Notes under the pieces: model-generated
Told to the model about the DNA's origin: nothing
Seen by the model: the letters and a program-made list of their open reading frames with translations, nothing else
The model's database searches: none
Part shown: piece after piece, positions 21,076 to 31,905 of the stretch
Layout of the letters: every line of letters begins with the position of its first letter
How positions within the stretch are numbered: position 1 is the first letter of the stretch
Assembly: GCA_963576725.1 (NCBI GenBank)
Contig: OY755244.1
Span: 85,927,121-85,991,120, forward strand
Reading direction: 5' to 3'
Origin: Azorinus chamasolen
Lineage: Eukaryota > Mollusca > Bivalvia > Cardiida > Solecurtidae
DNA length: 64,000 nt
Translations under genes and position numbers: made by a program

Positions 21076-21266
21076 TCACATGACATAATGAATATTAATT
21101 AGATTAATTGTTACATTAGCACATGGACACAGGAAGTTTTGGCCATAGCAGAAACTGTAGAATCAAATCTGTATTATATCGTAAGCAAACAGAGCACATC
21201 CTGGTCAGACTTTGTCTACTGTGTTTGCAAATGCATAGAAAGGCGTATTTATGGAGTAAATGGTTA
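21075..21266 (-). mobile_element. TTAA-2
   Basis: ATGACATAATGAATATTAAT side first; palindrome with internal deletion; end GGAGTAAATGGTTAA. Confidence 0.75.
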
Positions 21267-21312
21267 ATTAAGAAAGTACATGAAAATGATGAATGTACTA
21301 ATGATATATATA

Positions 21313-21385
21313 GAGGGCTTGGTGCAAAACTATTGTAACTCCTTCACAAAGTGAAGGATTTACAATAGTTTTGCTCCAAGCCCTC
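21313..21385. mobile_element. 73-bp fold-back element, copy 2
   Basis: Ends GAGGGCTTGG / CCAAGCCCTC flanked by TATATA-type sequence; all 73 bases pair except a few. Same core as 3880-3952. Confidence 0.85.
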
Positions 21386-21670
21386 GATATATAAATTTTC
21401 TTATGTTTTATCAAAGTTTTGGGTGTCAGATTACATCAATGAATTGCAATTTTTTGCATATCTCAAAATACTGCTGTGTTGATTACAATAAATGTATGAT
21501 TAAGGAGACAAAGGCAAGCAGCTGAGACACTCAGCATTACAGGGATAACAATAGCAGGATGTCACAATGGCTGGTTTTCGACTGTGAGGAAGGACTTGCT
21601 TGATTTGATTTTGATGGGTGGGATAGATAGTTTTGGTCAAATAGCTTCAGCTAATGCTTAAGATAGCTAC

Positions 21671-21914
21671 TCAACCCTTAACAATGTAGATGCACATTTT
21701 AATACCCTTTCAAATAGAGTAGATCCAGATCAAACAGCTCATATAGGAGCCATCCGATCAGGGTCTGCAATTTTTGCTTAAATTATGATAATATAGATCT
21801 GATTTTACATCTTCTGCCAAACAAATTGCTGTATTCATTGGCCATCATAAAATTTCAGTTAAATGTTAATCTCACGCAGATAGATATATAAATATTCATA
21901 AGGTGACTGGTTAA
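21671..21914 (+). mobile_element. TTAA-2
   Basis: Left CAACCCTTAAC, palindrome with several mismatches, right TTAA 21911-21914. Confidence 0.78.
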
Positions 21915-21950
21915 TTTATTGTTATCATTGTATTTTGTGATATCCTCAGC

Positions 21951-22046
21951 TTAACCAATTTCCTCATAGACTAATTTCAGACCCAACCTCTCTGAATAAA
22001 TCTACTGTCAGATATGAAAGGAAGCATTTACTCGAGGAAAAAAAAG
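21951..22046 (+). mobile_element. TTAA-1 left end only
   Basis: TTAACCAATTTCCTCATAG to AGGAAGCATTTACTCGAGG, then lost. Confidence 0.65.
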
Positions 22047-22139
22047 AGAAACCTGTCATTAATTGCAATACATGTTTCTTGACAGATAAAACTTCTTTGG
22101 ACTTAATTGCAGAAATAAATTTTGAAACTAATTATTTAA

Positions 22140-22599
22140 ATGACAATGTGAATGTTAATTAACTGAATTTTTATAATGGCATGTAATGATGAACACATGA
22201 ATTTTTGGCCATGAAAGAATCTAAAATAATAACTCTATAAGCAAACAGAACAGACCCTGATTAGACTAAACTCCAACCAGCAGGAGCTTCTGATCTGGGT
22301 CTACTCTGTTTGCAAAAGTGTTAACCCTTCTTTTGCTGAATTTTAAAATACATTTCTCCTTCTTTACCCATGCCCTGTTGTATAATTACATATATCTTCA
22401 CTGTGTACACTTGTTTTGCAGTGCAATCACTGCTGTGGAGTTCATTGGTTGCACAATCAACTTGTAAATAGTGCAGACCCTGATGAGACAGCTCCTGCAG
22501 GAGCTGTCTCATCTGGGTCTTCACTATTTACAGGTAAGTATATTGACGTGAATAGCAAGTGAAGGGTTAAAAAGGTGTATCTATGAAGTAAAGGGTTAT
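22140..22599 (-). mobile_element. TTAA-2 interrupted by TTAA-3
   Basis: The left part ends CTGTTTGCAAAAGTG at 22320; the terminal AAAGGTGTATCTATGAAGTA resumes at 22571. Removing 250 bases restores a standard end. Confidence 0.88.
22321..22570 (+). mobile_element. TTAA-3 nested in TTAA-2
   Basis: TTAA on both sides; perfect-looking 68-bp palindrome 22464-22531, apex AGCTCCTGCAGGAGCT. Confidence 0.93.
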
Positions 22600-23013
22600 T
22601 AGTATCGCAGTTAAATAATCCGATTGTTGACTATCACTATCGGACACCGATGATTGGTGAGATAGAAATCATTGAGGCTTGCTGTGGACCACAATGAAGG
22701 GCTATATCTGAATACAAACAGCTCAACTTGTTTATTGTTTATGTAGTAAACAACAAACAATAAGATAAGTAATTTGATTGAAATATCAAATTACAAAATT
22801 TCTGACAGATATGATTTTATACAAATGTGTTTTTATGCATGATGAAATATATATTGATATACCTGTAACCAGGCGTGGTTGACTAGCCTGGTTTAGCTAG
22901 TCTTGAGAGAGATATACATGTAGTCATATCTTGGATTCTGAAGACTCATAAAGACCAGTCATCATGTGTAGTACACTAGAATTTCTTCTCAATATAGTGA
23001 CCACTTAGTGAAG
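22600..23013. other. Intron 3 stretch, nothing recognised
   Basis: Only weak short dyads, e.g. ACCAGGCGTGGTTGACTAGCCTGG near 22869. Confidence 0.45.
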
Positions 23014-23309
23014 TTAACCCTTTACTCCATAAATATACCTTTATATGCCTTGGCAGATAGTGTAAACCCAGTCCAGATGGCTCCTGTAGGTTCTGATCAG
23101 GGTCTGCTCTGTTTGTTTATAATATAGATCTGGTTCTACAGTTTCTACCATAACCAAACATTCCTGTGTCGATGTGCTATTATAACAATTAATGTAATTA
23201 GCATTCATGGTGTCATTATACCCCCCCCCCCCCCCCACAACGAAGTTTGGGGGGGGGGGGTATACTGGAATCAGGTTGTCCGTCCGTCCGTCCGTCCACA
23301 CTCACCAAA

Positions 23310-23546
23310 GGGTAGTTGTGTGACTTTTTCTAACTAGTCCCACAAGTAAAATCATTAACCTGGCCATCTCTTGTGACATTAACCTGGCCATTTCTTGTGA
23401 CATTAACCTGGCCAGTTGTGGGACATAGGGTTAGGGTTAGGGTTAGCTTCCAGATCATTCTTTTCCAAAGTTAGAGCCAAAAATAGTTTTTCTTGTGGGA
23501 CTAGTCACACAAGAAAAGATCAAAGGAAAAAGTCACACAACTACCC
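23310..23546. mobile_element. 237-bp element with GGGTAGTTGTGTGAC inverted ends
   Basis: GGGTAGTTGTGTGACTTTTT at the left and its complement at the right; inner CTAGTCCCACAAG is also inverted. Contains 24-bp repeats (CATTAACCTGGCCATTTCTT) and TTAGGG three times. Confidence 0.75.
23426..23445 (+). repeat. Short TTAGGG run
   Basis: AGGGTTAGGGTTAGGGTTAG: three units of the animal telomere repeat inside a mobile element. Confidence 0.9.
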
Positions 23547-24717
23547 ATTTGTTAGCATGTCCGTCCGTGGACACAATTTTGTCCGGCCTTCTTCTTCTAC
23601 AGTTTTGCTTCAATTTTGTTGAAAGTTAATGTATAGCCATATGACCATATAAACCTGTGCACCACATATTTCCATTATGATCGGACCACTACTTCAGGAG
23701 TTCTCTCCCCTTTTTAGTCCCCTACCAATGTTTTCCGGTTTTCTGGACTTTTTATGGAAGTGACTCGAGATATCAACTCTATATTTAGTACAAAGCTAAA
23801 TCTTGATAGGTTACAGCTTATGTTACAATCTCAGCCAGGTTGAATAATTATTTCCAGAGTTATTGCCCTTGAACTTTAATTTTTTTCTTCAAATTTGGGA
23901 TTTTCCAGACTTCTTTTGGAAGTGGTTGCAGATATTAACTTTATATTTGGCATAAAGCTAACTCTAGATGAATTACAGCTTAATTCCCAATCTCGGTCTG
24001 GTTGAATAATTTTTGACAGAGTTATGGCCCTTGAACTTTAATTTTTTGTCAAAGTTTCAATTTTCCGGTCTTTCTTTGGAAGTGGTTAGAGATATTAACT
24101 TCATATTTGACATAGAGCTAAATCTAGATGAGGTACAGCTTAAGTTCAAATATTGGTCTGGTTGAATAATTTTTGTCAGAGTTATTGTCCTTGAACTTAA
24201 TGTTTTTCTGAAAAGGTACCTAGCTTTAGAACTTTGGATTTGACAAAAACCTCATGAAAGGGTCTTGTTTCTCTGAATTATTCTTCATTTTTATTACATA
24301 AATTAGGTTGGGGCAAATTGTATTGTTTTTAAATCTCTTCATTTTTCTGTATGTACATATGTTCAGATTGATGATAGGTGTTCTGACAAGCAGACATGTG
24401 GGGGGTATTTGTTAGCCTTTGGCTTACAGTTCTAGTTATTTCTGACATGAATATTCATGGCGAAAAGGGTTAAACAAAGGGATATTTAACCTGAAGCAAC
24501 AGTAGTGCAGATAGCTCCTTTGGGAACTTTGGTCCTGCATTAAGCTACCAGCTGCCATTACCCTTAAACCTTTATTATACACTAACTTATATTTTTGGAA
24601 AACAGAGTTGACCCAGGTCAGTGTCTGTTCTATTTGCTACTGTTATAGACCAAACTCTTACATGGATAAAATTGACCTTTCACCTGTGATACTGTAAAAA
24701 AAATAATTTGATTAACC

Positions 24718-24815
24718 CAGTAGAACCTGTCTAAAGTGGCAATCAAAAAGAGGTCTAATTATGAATCTGTTAGGAGCTTTCTGTATTACTTTTGACCTGC
24801 ATTAAGCAACCACAG
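24718..24815. mobile_element. TA-1, internally deleted
   Basis: CAGTAGAACCTGTCTAAAGT left end joined to GGAGCTTTCTGTATTACTTT and CCTGCATTAAGC. A further scrap of the same family is near 24490-24560. Confidence 0.65.
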
Positions 24816-24889
24816 TAGTATGTTCTTGCATATTTATATTGATCAAGTAAAGATTATTTTACTCTATATATATATATGCTTAACCCCTT

Positions 24890-25660
24890 TACCTGATAGA
24901 GATGGCCCGCTTATTGTCCTTGCATCGTTCCCATGTATTGCTTTTCCAAATCGCTTGCGGCATTTAGGAGTTATTGCCCCTTTATACGCAAAAATGAATT
25001 TTTTTCCCGTCCAATACCATATCTCTGTAACAGACTGACAGAATTTAATGAAACTAGACATGAATATTTGTTATTACTGGGGCATCGTTCCCATGTATTA
25101 CTTTTCCAGATTGCTTGTGGCATTTAGGAGTTATTGCCCTTTGATATGCAAAAATCACATATTTTTTCCGTCTGATGCCATATCTCTTTAACGGATTGAC
25201 AGAATTCAGTGAAACTCAACATGAATATTTTTTATCACCAGGGCATCGTTCCCATGTACATGTATTACTTTTCCAGATCGCTTGTGGCATATAGGAGTTA
25301 TTGGCCTTTGATATGCAAAATCACATATTTTTCCGTCGGATGCCATATCTCTGTAACGGATTGACAGAATTCAATGAAACTCAGACGAATATTTGTTATC
25401 ACTGGGGCATCTTTCCCATGTATTATTTTTCCAGATCACTTGTGGCATTTAGGAGTTATTGCCCTTTGATATGCAAAATCACATATTTTTCCGTCGGATG
25501 CCATATCTCTGTAACGGATTGACAGAATTCATTGAAACTCAACATGAATATTTGTTATCGCCATGGCATCGTTCCAATGCACTATTTGCACAATCGGCAT
25601 GTGGCTTCTAGGAGTTATACCCCTTTGATACACAAAAATCATATATTTATTGCCCTTATC
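24890..25660 (+). repeat. Tandem array, five units of 158-164 bp
   Basis: GCATCGTTCCCATGTATTA recurs at 24922, 25082, 25243, 25407 and 25565. Units contain GTTATTGCCC and CCATATCTCTGTAACGG. The form matches tandem-core elements but no 5' hairpin is evident. Open frames here are periodicity. Confidence 0.85.
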
Positions 25661-26194
25661 CCTTGCTGAAAGCAGAAGGATACTGTATTGCATTGAATTT
25701 TGTTTTGCATTAAGTACTTTAATATGCTTTGTACAGCTTTGTCACCAATGCAACACCCAATCTGATATGTATTGATTCACCATATCAGAATAAGCTGTAT
25801 AGTGTATATACAAACTACAATTAATGCAAACCATAGTAGACTGGATCAGATGCCACAGCGGAGACCCGGCAGCCAGTCTAGGTATACACTCTTTGTAATA
25901 CAATAAGGCACATTTCCCCTTGCTGTGGCTCATTCAGTATCAAAACGTGTACACTATTGTTAAAGATTGCGGTAGAAAGCAGTAATTTGACCCAATATTC
26001 ATAAAGTTGGTCAAAATATCTATTTAAGGTTTTAGTATGCAATTCAAAGGCAAGTAAAACCTGGTTGAGCGATCCAGGGCCATGATGGCCCACATGCATG
26101 TTTTAAATTGAAAATTGATTATCTAAAGATCCCCCCCCTTGTTTGTCGTTTTACTAGCATAGGTAGGTTCCTTAGGCAGGGGATATCAGTTCTA
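25661..26194. other. Intron 3 stretch, nothing recognised
   Basis: One diffuse dyad (AGTGTATATAC / GTATACACT near 25800-25890) and a C run at 26131-26138. Confidence 0.45.
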
Positions 26195-26373
26195 TGAATT
26201 TGCTTGTTTTAATAGCAAATGGACACAGGAAGTTTTGGCCCTGCCAGAAACTGTAGAATTTCATAAGCAAATAGAGCAGACCCTGATCAGACATCTCTTA
26301 TAGGAGCCATCTGATATGGGTCTACTCTGCTTGCAAAAGGATAGAAAGGCATACTTATGGAGTAAAGGGTTAA
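26195..26373 (-). mobile_element. TTAA-2
   Basis: GACACAGGAAGTTTTGGCC, palindrome about 26268-26334, end GGAGTAAAGGGTTAA. Outer left end missing. Confidence 0.82.
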
Positions 26374-26545
26374 AGACTTGGAATTAGGCTTCTTAGAGAG
26401 GGTGTGCTGTACTTCCAGTATTGCTGTAGGACTATTTGACATTTCTGTTATAGCTTCTAGTCATGTATTCTTGAGGTATTCATGTCTTGTATATATTCAC
26501 TACATGTACATGACTTTGTATTTGCATGCTAGTGGCAAAATTGTG

Positions 26546-26735
26546 TTACCCCTAACCTGTTCAATAGTCTTGTAAGAAATAATGACATATGCATATGTAT
26601 TAGCTGATTTTAATAATGGTGCATACCATAAGGTAATTTTTATAACTCCATAAGCAAACAGAACAGACCCTGTTCCCACAGGAGCCGCCTGATCTGGGTC
26701 TACTTCTTTTGCAAAGGCGTGAAAAGGCATTTATA
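26546..26735 (-). mobile_element. TTAA-2
   Basis: AAGAAATAATGACATATGCA side and GCAAACAGAACAGACCC palindrome with a shortened left arm; right end diverged. Confidence 0.75.
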
Positions 26736-26749
26736 TGAAGGAAAAAGAC

Positions 26750-26938
26750 AACTTAAACATTAACTTTGTAAACAATTTGATCCATTTGAGGCGCTGAATC
26801 AATAGGCTTATGATCATTGATTCCAGACAATTTGACACTTTTGCACTATTGAAGAGAAACAAAAATACATGACTCTCAGAATTACAGCAGACAATTTTTG
26901 TCAGATGGAAGTAGCTTGGTTAGCCAAGGGTTAACAAA
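26750..26938 (+). mobile_element. TTAA-6 remnant
   Basis: GTAAACAATTTGATCC arm, GCAGACAATTTTTGTCAGATG tail and AAGGGTTAAC end. Confidence 0.45.
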
Positions 26939-27196
26939 AGAAAACAATCACTATACTTGTACTGTAAATACACTTTGAGCTAGACAAGCTGTTGCTGTTT
27001 ATATTCTCAGGAATTCATGAACCATCTCTTGGTGTACTCTAACCATTTTGGTATCTTGGAACAAGTGCGACTCAGATCAGAAATCAATCAATAATTTATC
27101 AAAATCCATGCATTTTTGCAAGGTCCCACTATTTGCTACAATGAAGGGAAAGGAGATGAAATATTATTTTGATAGTTGTCTACAACTATAGGCATA

Positions 27197-27573
27197 ACCC
27201 TTAACTCTATGAATTGTTGTGTAAGAAATAATGACATCATGAATATTAATTAGATTGTTATAATAGCACATGTTATAATAGCACATGGACACTGGAATGT
27301 TTGGCTAATTGGGAGAAACTGTAAAATAAATTCATGGAATAAAATTAATGGTTTACATTTATTCAAGATTTTATCACCTCATTAATAATCAGTCAAATGG
27401 AACATGGAAAAGAATTTCTTAACCATGGTGAAAACTGTAAAATCAGATCTATAGAACTCCATAAGCAAACAGAGCAGACCCAGATCAGATGGCTCCTATA
27501 GGAGCCATCTGATCTGGGTCTACTCTGTTTGCAAATGCATAAAAAGGCGTTTATTTGAATGAAAGGGTTATAA
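27197..27573 (-). mobile_element. TTAA-2, two copies merged
   Basis: The repeated internal segments suggest a second copy inside the first. The 68-bp palindrome 27465-27532 is one of the best in the window (a single arm mismatch). Confidence 0.8.
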
Positions 27574-28029
27574 TACTTGCCTGGGAGTATGTATATGAGG
27601 ATGGGAATCTAAGTGTTCCCACTTGTGCTTACTGGCTTCGTTTATGACACAGGTCTTGGGAAACAAGTCAGAGGTCATCCAAGGACTCCATGCTAGCTTT
27701 GTGGTCAAACCAAGCAGCTGCTATGCATTGGAACAGTGCTGATATAGTGTGTTTTTTCATGGGGCGAAGAAATAGTCGAAAGTCTTTAAATTGTTGGTTG
27801 ACTAGTTAGTTGTTCAGCTTTGGCATGTTGTCATGTAAAGCTGCTAATGGATGCCCCAGAGTGGTGATTTGGATACATCATTTGGGCTCTCTGGTTCTTA
27901 GATGTGCCTAGCATCAAGGTCTGATAAATGATTGGATTTTAACCCACACCCAGTCACATTATCCTGACAATAGATTAGCCAGTCCTAGAAATACCGTCAT
28001 CTAGTTATATATATCATACACATATGTAT
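27574..28029. other. Intron 3 stretch, nothing recognised
   Basis: Balanced composition but no splice-flanked open frame found on either strand. Confidence 0.45.
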
Positions 28030-28225
28030 TGTTTACTCCATAAATAAGCCTTTCTACGCCTTTGCAAACAGTGTAGACCTAGATCAGAAAGCTACTGTAG
28101 GAGTCATCTGATCAGGGTTTTTCAGAATTGTGTAGTTTTGAAACCATTGTGATTTTATCACAATGATTTCATAAAGTGACTTTTACAGAAGCGTCAAAAG
28201 GCGTCAATATGCGAGAATGGGTTAA
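28030..28225 (+). mobile_element. Chimera: TTAA-2 left half, TTAA-1 right half
   Basis: TTTACTCCATAAATAAGCC and GCAAACAGTGTAGACC to GATCAGGGTTTTT (TTAA-2), then AGAATTGTGTAGTTTTGAAA through GAATGGGTTAA (TTAA-1, palindrome collapsed). Confidence 0.8.
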
Positions 28226-28387
28226 GCACCAGGCAACCACTAGTACCATATTTTAAGTGTTTGATATGACTTAGCTGAATGGATTCACTTCATAGAGATA
28301 TACCTCTTCCAGGATCGAGCGTAGCTGAATCCAATTGTAACGTGCGCACCATGGCTATACTAGGGGTTCGGTGGCATGCACCCCGTT

Positions 28388-28497
28388 GACATTTAGAATT
28401 ATGTAGCTTTGAAACCATTGCTTTATGTATCACAATGGTTTCAAAAGGCGACATTAACAGAGGCTTCAAAAATAGTCAGTATGAGGGAATGAGTTAC
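28388..28497 (+). mobile_element. TTAA-1 right half
   Basis: GAAACCATTGCTTTATGTAT joined to the right arm, end AGTATGAGGGAATGAGTTA. Confidence 0.75.
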
Positions 28498-28609
28498 ATC
28501 ACAAGACAGAACGTTGAATCCCTTAGCCTTTGATTTTTGTTCCATTTTGACCATCGTAATGTTTTCACCTTTCAGACTGAGGTTACGCACATGCGTAAGT
28601 GCGTATCGC

Positions 28610-29575
28610 TAGCTACGCCTGTATTCACGCTTTTGCAAACAGAATAGACCGAGACCAGATGGCTGACCTGTGTACATATACCATTATAGAAATTCAGCTA
28701 ATAAATATTACAGTCCAACCTGCTTCAGCGGTCACCTGGTATCAGCAGCCACACTGCTGTAAGCGGCCACTCTAGGACCCTCCCAACGAAAAACACTATA
28801 TATTACACCTGGTATAAGCGGTCACCTGCCTAACGCGGCCAGCGGCCACTCTATTTCATCCCAAATGGCCAATACACACTGGTGTAAGCGGCCAGGTGTT
28901 CTACAAATGTAAAGCGTGTAAACACTTTTCATGGCTATCGATCGGCAACATCAGACATTTTGTCACATTTGAATGCATACAACTAACGGTCATGACCCAT
29001 TTGGACCCCTTATCAGAGTTTCTTTTGTTTGTTTACAAAGCGCGTCGGTTGTTCACGCCATATTAATTGGGGATTTACCTTCTACTCGGAATTCCCCAGG
29101 AATGTAATCACGCGTGAACTAGCTGGTTCCCGACTTCCGCTTTATGAGTTAGATGTTCGCGGACAGAATATTCGGGAAACCAGTCGTGTCAAACATGGCT
29201 ACACCGTTAGAAGTTACACCCTGAAGCCAAATTCGAATAACACTGGCACGTGTATTACTCAAATGAAAGAACTGACACTTTATAAATAAGGGACAAAAGG
29301 TTGAAGAACGACAAACAAGGCAATTAATTCGATATGACTTGCAATTATTACGGGCACTTTAGGTCAGAACGGTCTTTATAAATATCGATTAGTATAGGTA
29401 CTGCTGTACACAAAATACACGTCTGTTATAATTACTCGAAAGTATGCTTGGTAACATGCACCTGGTTTAGGCGGTCACCTGCTGTAAGCAGCCAAAGTGG
29501 CCACTTCCCTAGACTGACCGCTTACAGCAGGTTTGACTGTATAGACAAAATATTCATGATGTTAAGGGTCAAAGA
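28610..29575 (+). mobile_element. TTAA-2 remnant interrupted by TA-4
   Basis: GCAAACAGAATAGACC to CAGCTAATAAATA at 28710, resuming after 29541 with GACAAAATATTCATGATGTT. Confidence 0.65.
28711..29539. mobile_element. TA-4: 829-bp element with CAGTC ends
   Basis: CAGTCCAACCTGCTTCAGCG left and CGCTTACAGCAGGTTTGACTG right, flanked by TA. Several internal repeats of GCGGTCACCTG / CAGGTGACCGC type. The interior (about 28900-29450) is GC-richer and not repeated elsewhere here; an 86-codon frame at 29029-29289 resembles no transposase I know. Confidence 0.8.
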
Positions 29576-29601
29576 TGGAAGTTGTGCATGTGTTGAAAGA
29601 G

Positions 29602-29832
29602 TTAACCCATTACCTCATAGGCTATTTTTAGATACAACCTCTTTGAATTTATCTACCGAAAAGGAGCATTAACTAGAGAAAAGGAATATTTTTTAGAATT
29701 TTGTAGTTTGAAACCATTGTGATAAATAGAGCATTTGCTCCTATAGGAGCAAATGCTCTATTTATCACAATGGTTTCAATAGGTAATTTTTACAAAGGCG
29801 TAGAAAGGCGTATTTATGGAGGAAAGGGTTAA
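29602..29832 (+). mobile_element. TTAA-1, reference copy
   Basis: TTAA 29602-29605 and 29829-29832; perfect 68-bp palindrome 29710-29777 with two 34-base arms. Confidence 0.95.
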
Positions 29833-30191
29833 CAAAATATTTTTCGTTAGATATGGACAGGGATTCTGTACTGAAGTATCATCTGCCTACCAACCATTTC
29901 ACCTATGTAGATAAAAAGCATAGGAAAACAAACAACAGAATGGCTATCTGTCTGTAATATAAATAACTCATTGTTTCAGGCATTTGTTCTGCTCCATTTG
30001 TTCTTTAACCCTCAATTACATTCTGATAAGAATGTCTGTTCAGACTTTGATAATTTTTAGCTTGTCTGTTTTCAAAGACTGGCATCCACATTCGTCATCC
30101 TTGTTGTCCAGAACCTTCAGTGTTGGCTATTACTTTTTTACTACTCATGCAAATCTTATGAAACAATCACACGCTTGTACACCATCACAAG
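29833..30191. other. Intron 3 stretch, nothing recognised
   Basis: A 70-codon open frame at 29984-30196 lacks motifs or splice context. Confidence 0.45.
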
Positions 30192-30463
30192 TATGACTGC
30201 TCAGCCGACTGTACATTTACTCCCCTGGTCATTGAGTCATTGGCCTACAATATTGAGCCCTGCTAACATATGGCACAATCATGCAGCCGCAGTACCGTCG
30301 AGTGTCCCTCACAGGTACCCATTTTAACCCCCTGCAGGGTTGAGAGGGTGTGCTAGTGGGAGACATGGAAAAGCGTCTCTGAAATTTCCGGGAGGGATCA
30401 GGATTTGAACCCCGGACCTCCGGACTGATAGTCAAGCGCGTTACCACTAGACCACCGCCACCT
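30192..30463 (-). mobile_element. tRNA-headed SINE, full length
   Basis: On the minus strand: A box TGGTCTAGTGGTAACGCG, B box GGTTCAAATCC, then body CGGAAATTTCAGAG ... GGTTAAAATGGGTACCTGTG ... GCTGCATGATTG. The body recurs without tRNA head at 47540-47745. Unrelated to the SINE at 3460. Confidence 0.85.
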
Positions 30464-30889
30464 ACAAGGGCTTCAAGTTTGACCAATAAGGCTTTTTACA
30501 AAATTATGCACCTTTATAATGTGGACTTAGGAAATAAAATTTAAAATGTCTGTCATTTTGAAACCGTAACCAGCACCGTAACCAGCAGAGCTCTCATAAT
30601 GTGAATCCCTTGTGGCAAGGCCTTTATTACATTTTTTGACATAAGTTGAACATATTTGAACTTTGATCTAATTTTTAAAACTCTAACAAAAAATGCTAAA
30701 GCTAGCTAAAAAATTTTAAACGAAGGTTGGCATGCAGTGCTTTTGTCATTTACTTGCAATTTGTTCAAGCTTTTGAGAAACTCCTGACATCATTAAACAG
30801 ATTAGATCCTAATCTGAGTTTCATCTGGATCCAAGCTGATTACAGTTTAAATGCCATTCAGGTCATGCTTAGCACGGTTAGGGTTAATA
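30464..30889. other. Intron 3 stretch, nothing recognised
   Basis: AT-rich; weak GATCCAAGC-type scraps near 30805-30840 suggest a very old TTAA-6 relative. Confidence 0.4.
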
Positions 30890-31141
30890 TTAACCCTTCA
30901 CTTGCTATTCACGTAAATATACCTGCCTGTAAATAGTGAAGACCAAGATGAGACAGCTCCTGCAAGAGCTGTCTCATCATGGTCTGCACTATTTACAAGT
31001 TGATTGTGCAGCCAGTGCACTCCACAGCAGTGGTTGCACAGCGAAATACTTGTACACAGTGAAGATTGATATGTAATTATGCAACAGGGCATGGGTAGAG
31101 AAGGAGAAATGTATTTTAAAATTCAGCAAGAGAAGGGTTAA
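30890..31141 (-). mobile_element. TTAA-3
   Basis: TTAA on both sides; 68-bp palindrome 30929-30996 with several mismatches; ends CCCTTCACTTGCTATTC and AGCAAGAGAAGGG. Confidence 0.92.
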
Positions 31142-31175
31142 GAACATGAATTTCTGCATTTTTCCAAAAGTGATA

Positions 31176-31412
31176 TTAACCCTTTCCTTGTTGAATATTC
31201 ATGTAAGAACTAAGAACATGATGAAAATTTATTATGAGAGTTTTAATAATGATACATGAACACAGGATTTTTTTACCCTGGTAGAAACTGTTGAATTTCA
31301 TGAGCAAACAGAACAGACCCTGATCTTAGGGCTCCTACAGGAGCTGTGTGATCTGGGTCTTGCTTGAATTTGCAACGGTGTGAAAGGGTATTTATATGTA
31401 GTAAAGGGTAAA
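31176..31412 (-). mobile_element. TTAA-2
   Basis: ATATTCATGTAAGAACTAAG side first; palindrome about 31303-31373; right end AGTAAAGGGTAAA. Confidence 0.82.
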
Positions 31413-31650
31413 AAAGGGGTGAAAATTGGCAAAAATTTAAAATGGTATTCCTGGTATTTGATTGGCTTGTTGCCATGGAAACAAACAGTTCAATTACATC
31501 TAATGGCCTGATTCACCTTTCTGGTTATCATAAATCCCGAATTACTTTGAAAGAGTGAAAACAGGTGTCGTGAAAAAAAGCCATACTGAAGATATCAAGG
31601 TCTGGCTTATACATAAGTATTGGGTATTTTTTGTAATAAATGCATAATTG

Positions 31651-31903
31651 TTAAACCTTTACTCCATGAATATTTATGTAAGAAATAATTACATCATGAA
31701 TATTAATAAGATTAATGTTTAAAATGGAAAATGAACACAGGAATTTGGCTATGGCAGCAAATTGTAGAATCATACCTATATTATTTCATAAGCAAGCAGA
31801 GCACACCCAGATCAGACAGCTCCTACAGGAGCCGCCTAATCTGGGTCTGCTCAGTTGCAAATTATTTATGCATAGAAAGCATATTTATAGAGGAATGGGT
31901 TAA
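31651..31903 (-). mobile_element. TTAA-2
   Basis: TTAA at both ends; palindrome GCAAGCAGAGCACACCC..GGGTCTGCTCAGTTGC. Confidence 0.87.
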
Positions 31904-31905
31904 TG

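Larger units (their letters stand above)
23220..24438 (+). mobile_element. Tandem-core element inserted in TTAA-2
   Basis: Head hairpin of C and G runs (23221-23262), (GTCC)n, a nested TIR element, then roughly 3.5 units of about 155 bp containing TTCCGG/TTGGAAGTGG..GAGATATTAACT and TGGTCTGGTTGAATAATTTT. The 3' end has GCCTTTGGCTTACAGTTCTAG. Insertion falls inside ATTAT with no clear target duplication. Confidence 0.78.
23014..24473 (+). mobile_element. TTAA-2 interrupted by a tandem-core element
   Basis: The left part runs to GGTGTCATTAT (about 23219); the tail TTCTGACATGAATATTCATG resumes at 24439 and ends GGGTTAA. Removing the insert gives the family consensus. Confidence 0.9.

Noticed and set aside
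23426..23445. Telomere or chromosome end
   Set aside because: Only three TTAGGG units, inside a mobile element in the middle of an intron.
29029..29289. Possible transposase fragment inside TA-4
   Set aside because: No DDE/D signature or helix-turn-helix pattern visible in the 86 residues; too short.
30229..30486. 85-codon minus-strand open frame
   Set aside because: It lies in a tRNA-headed SINE and its flanks.
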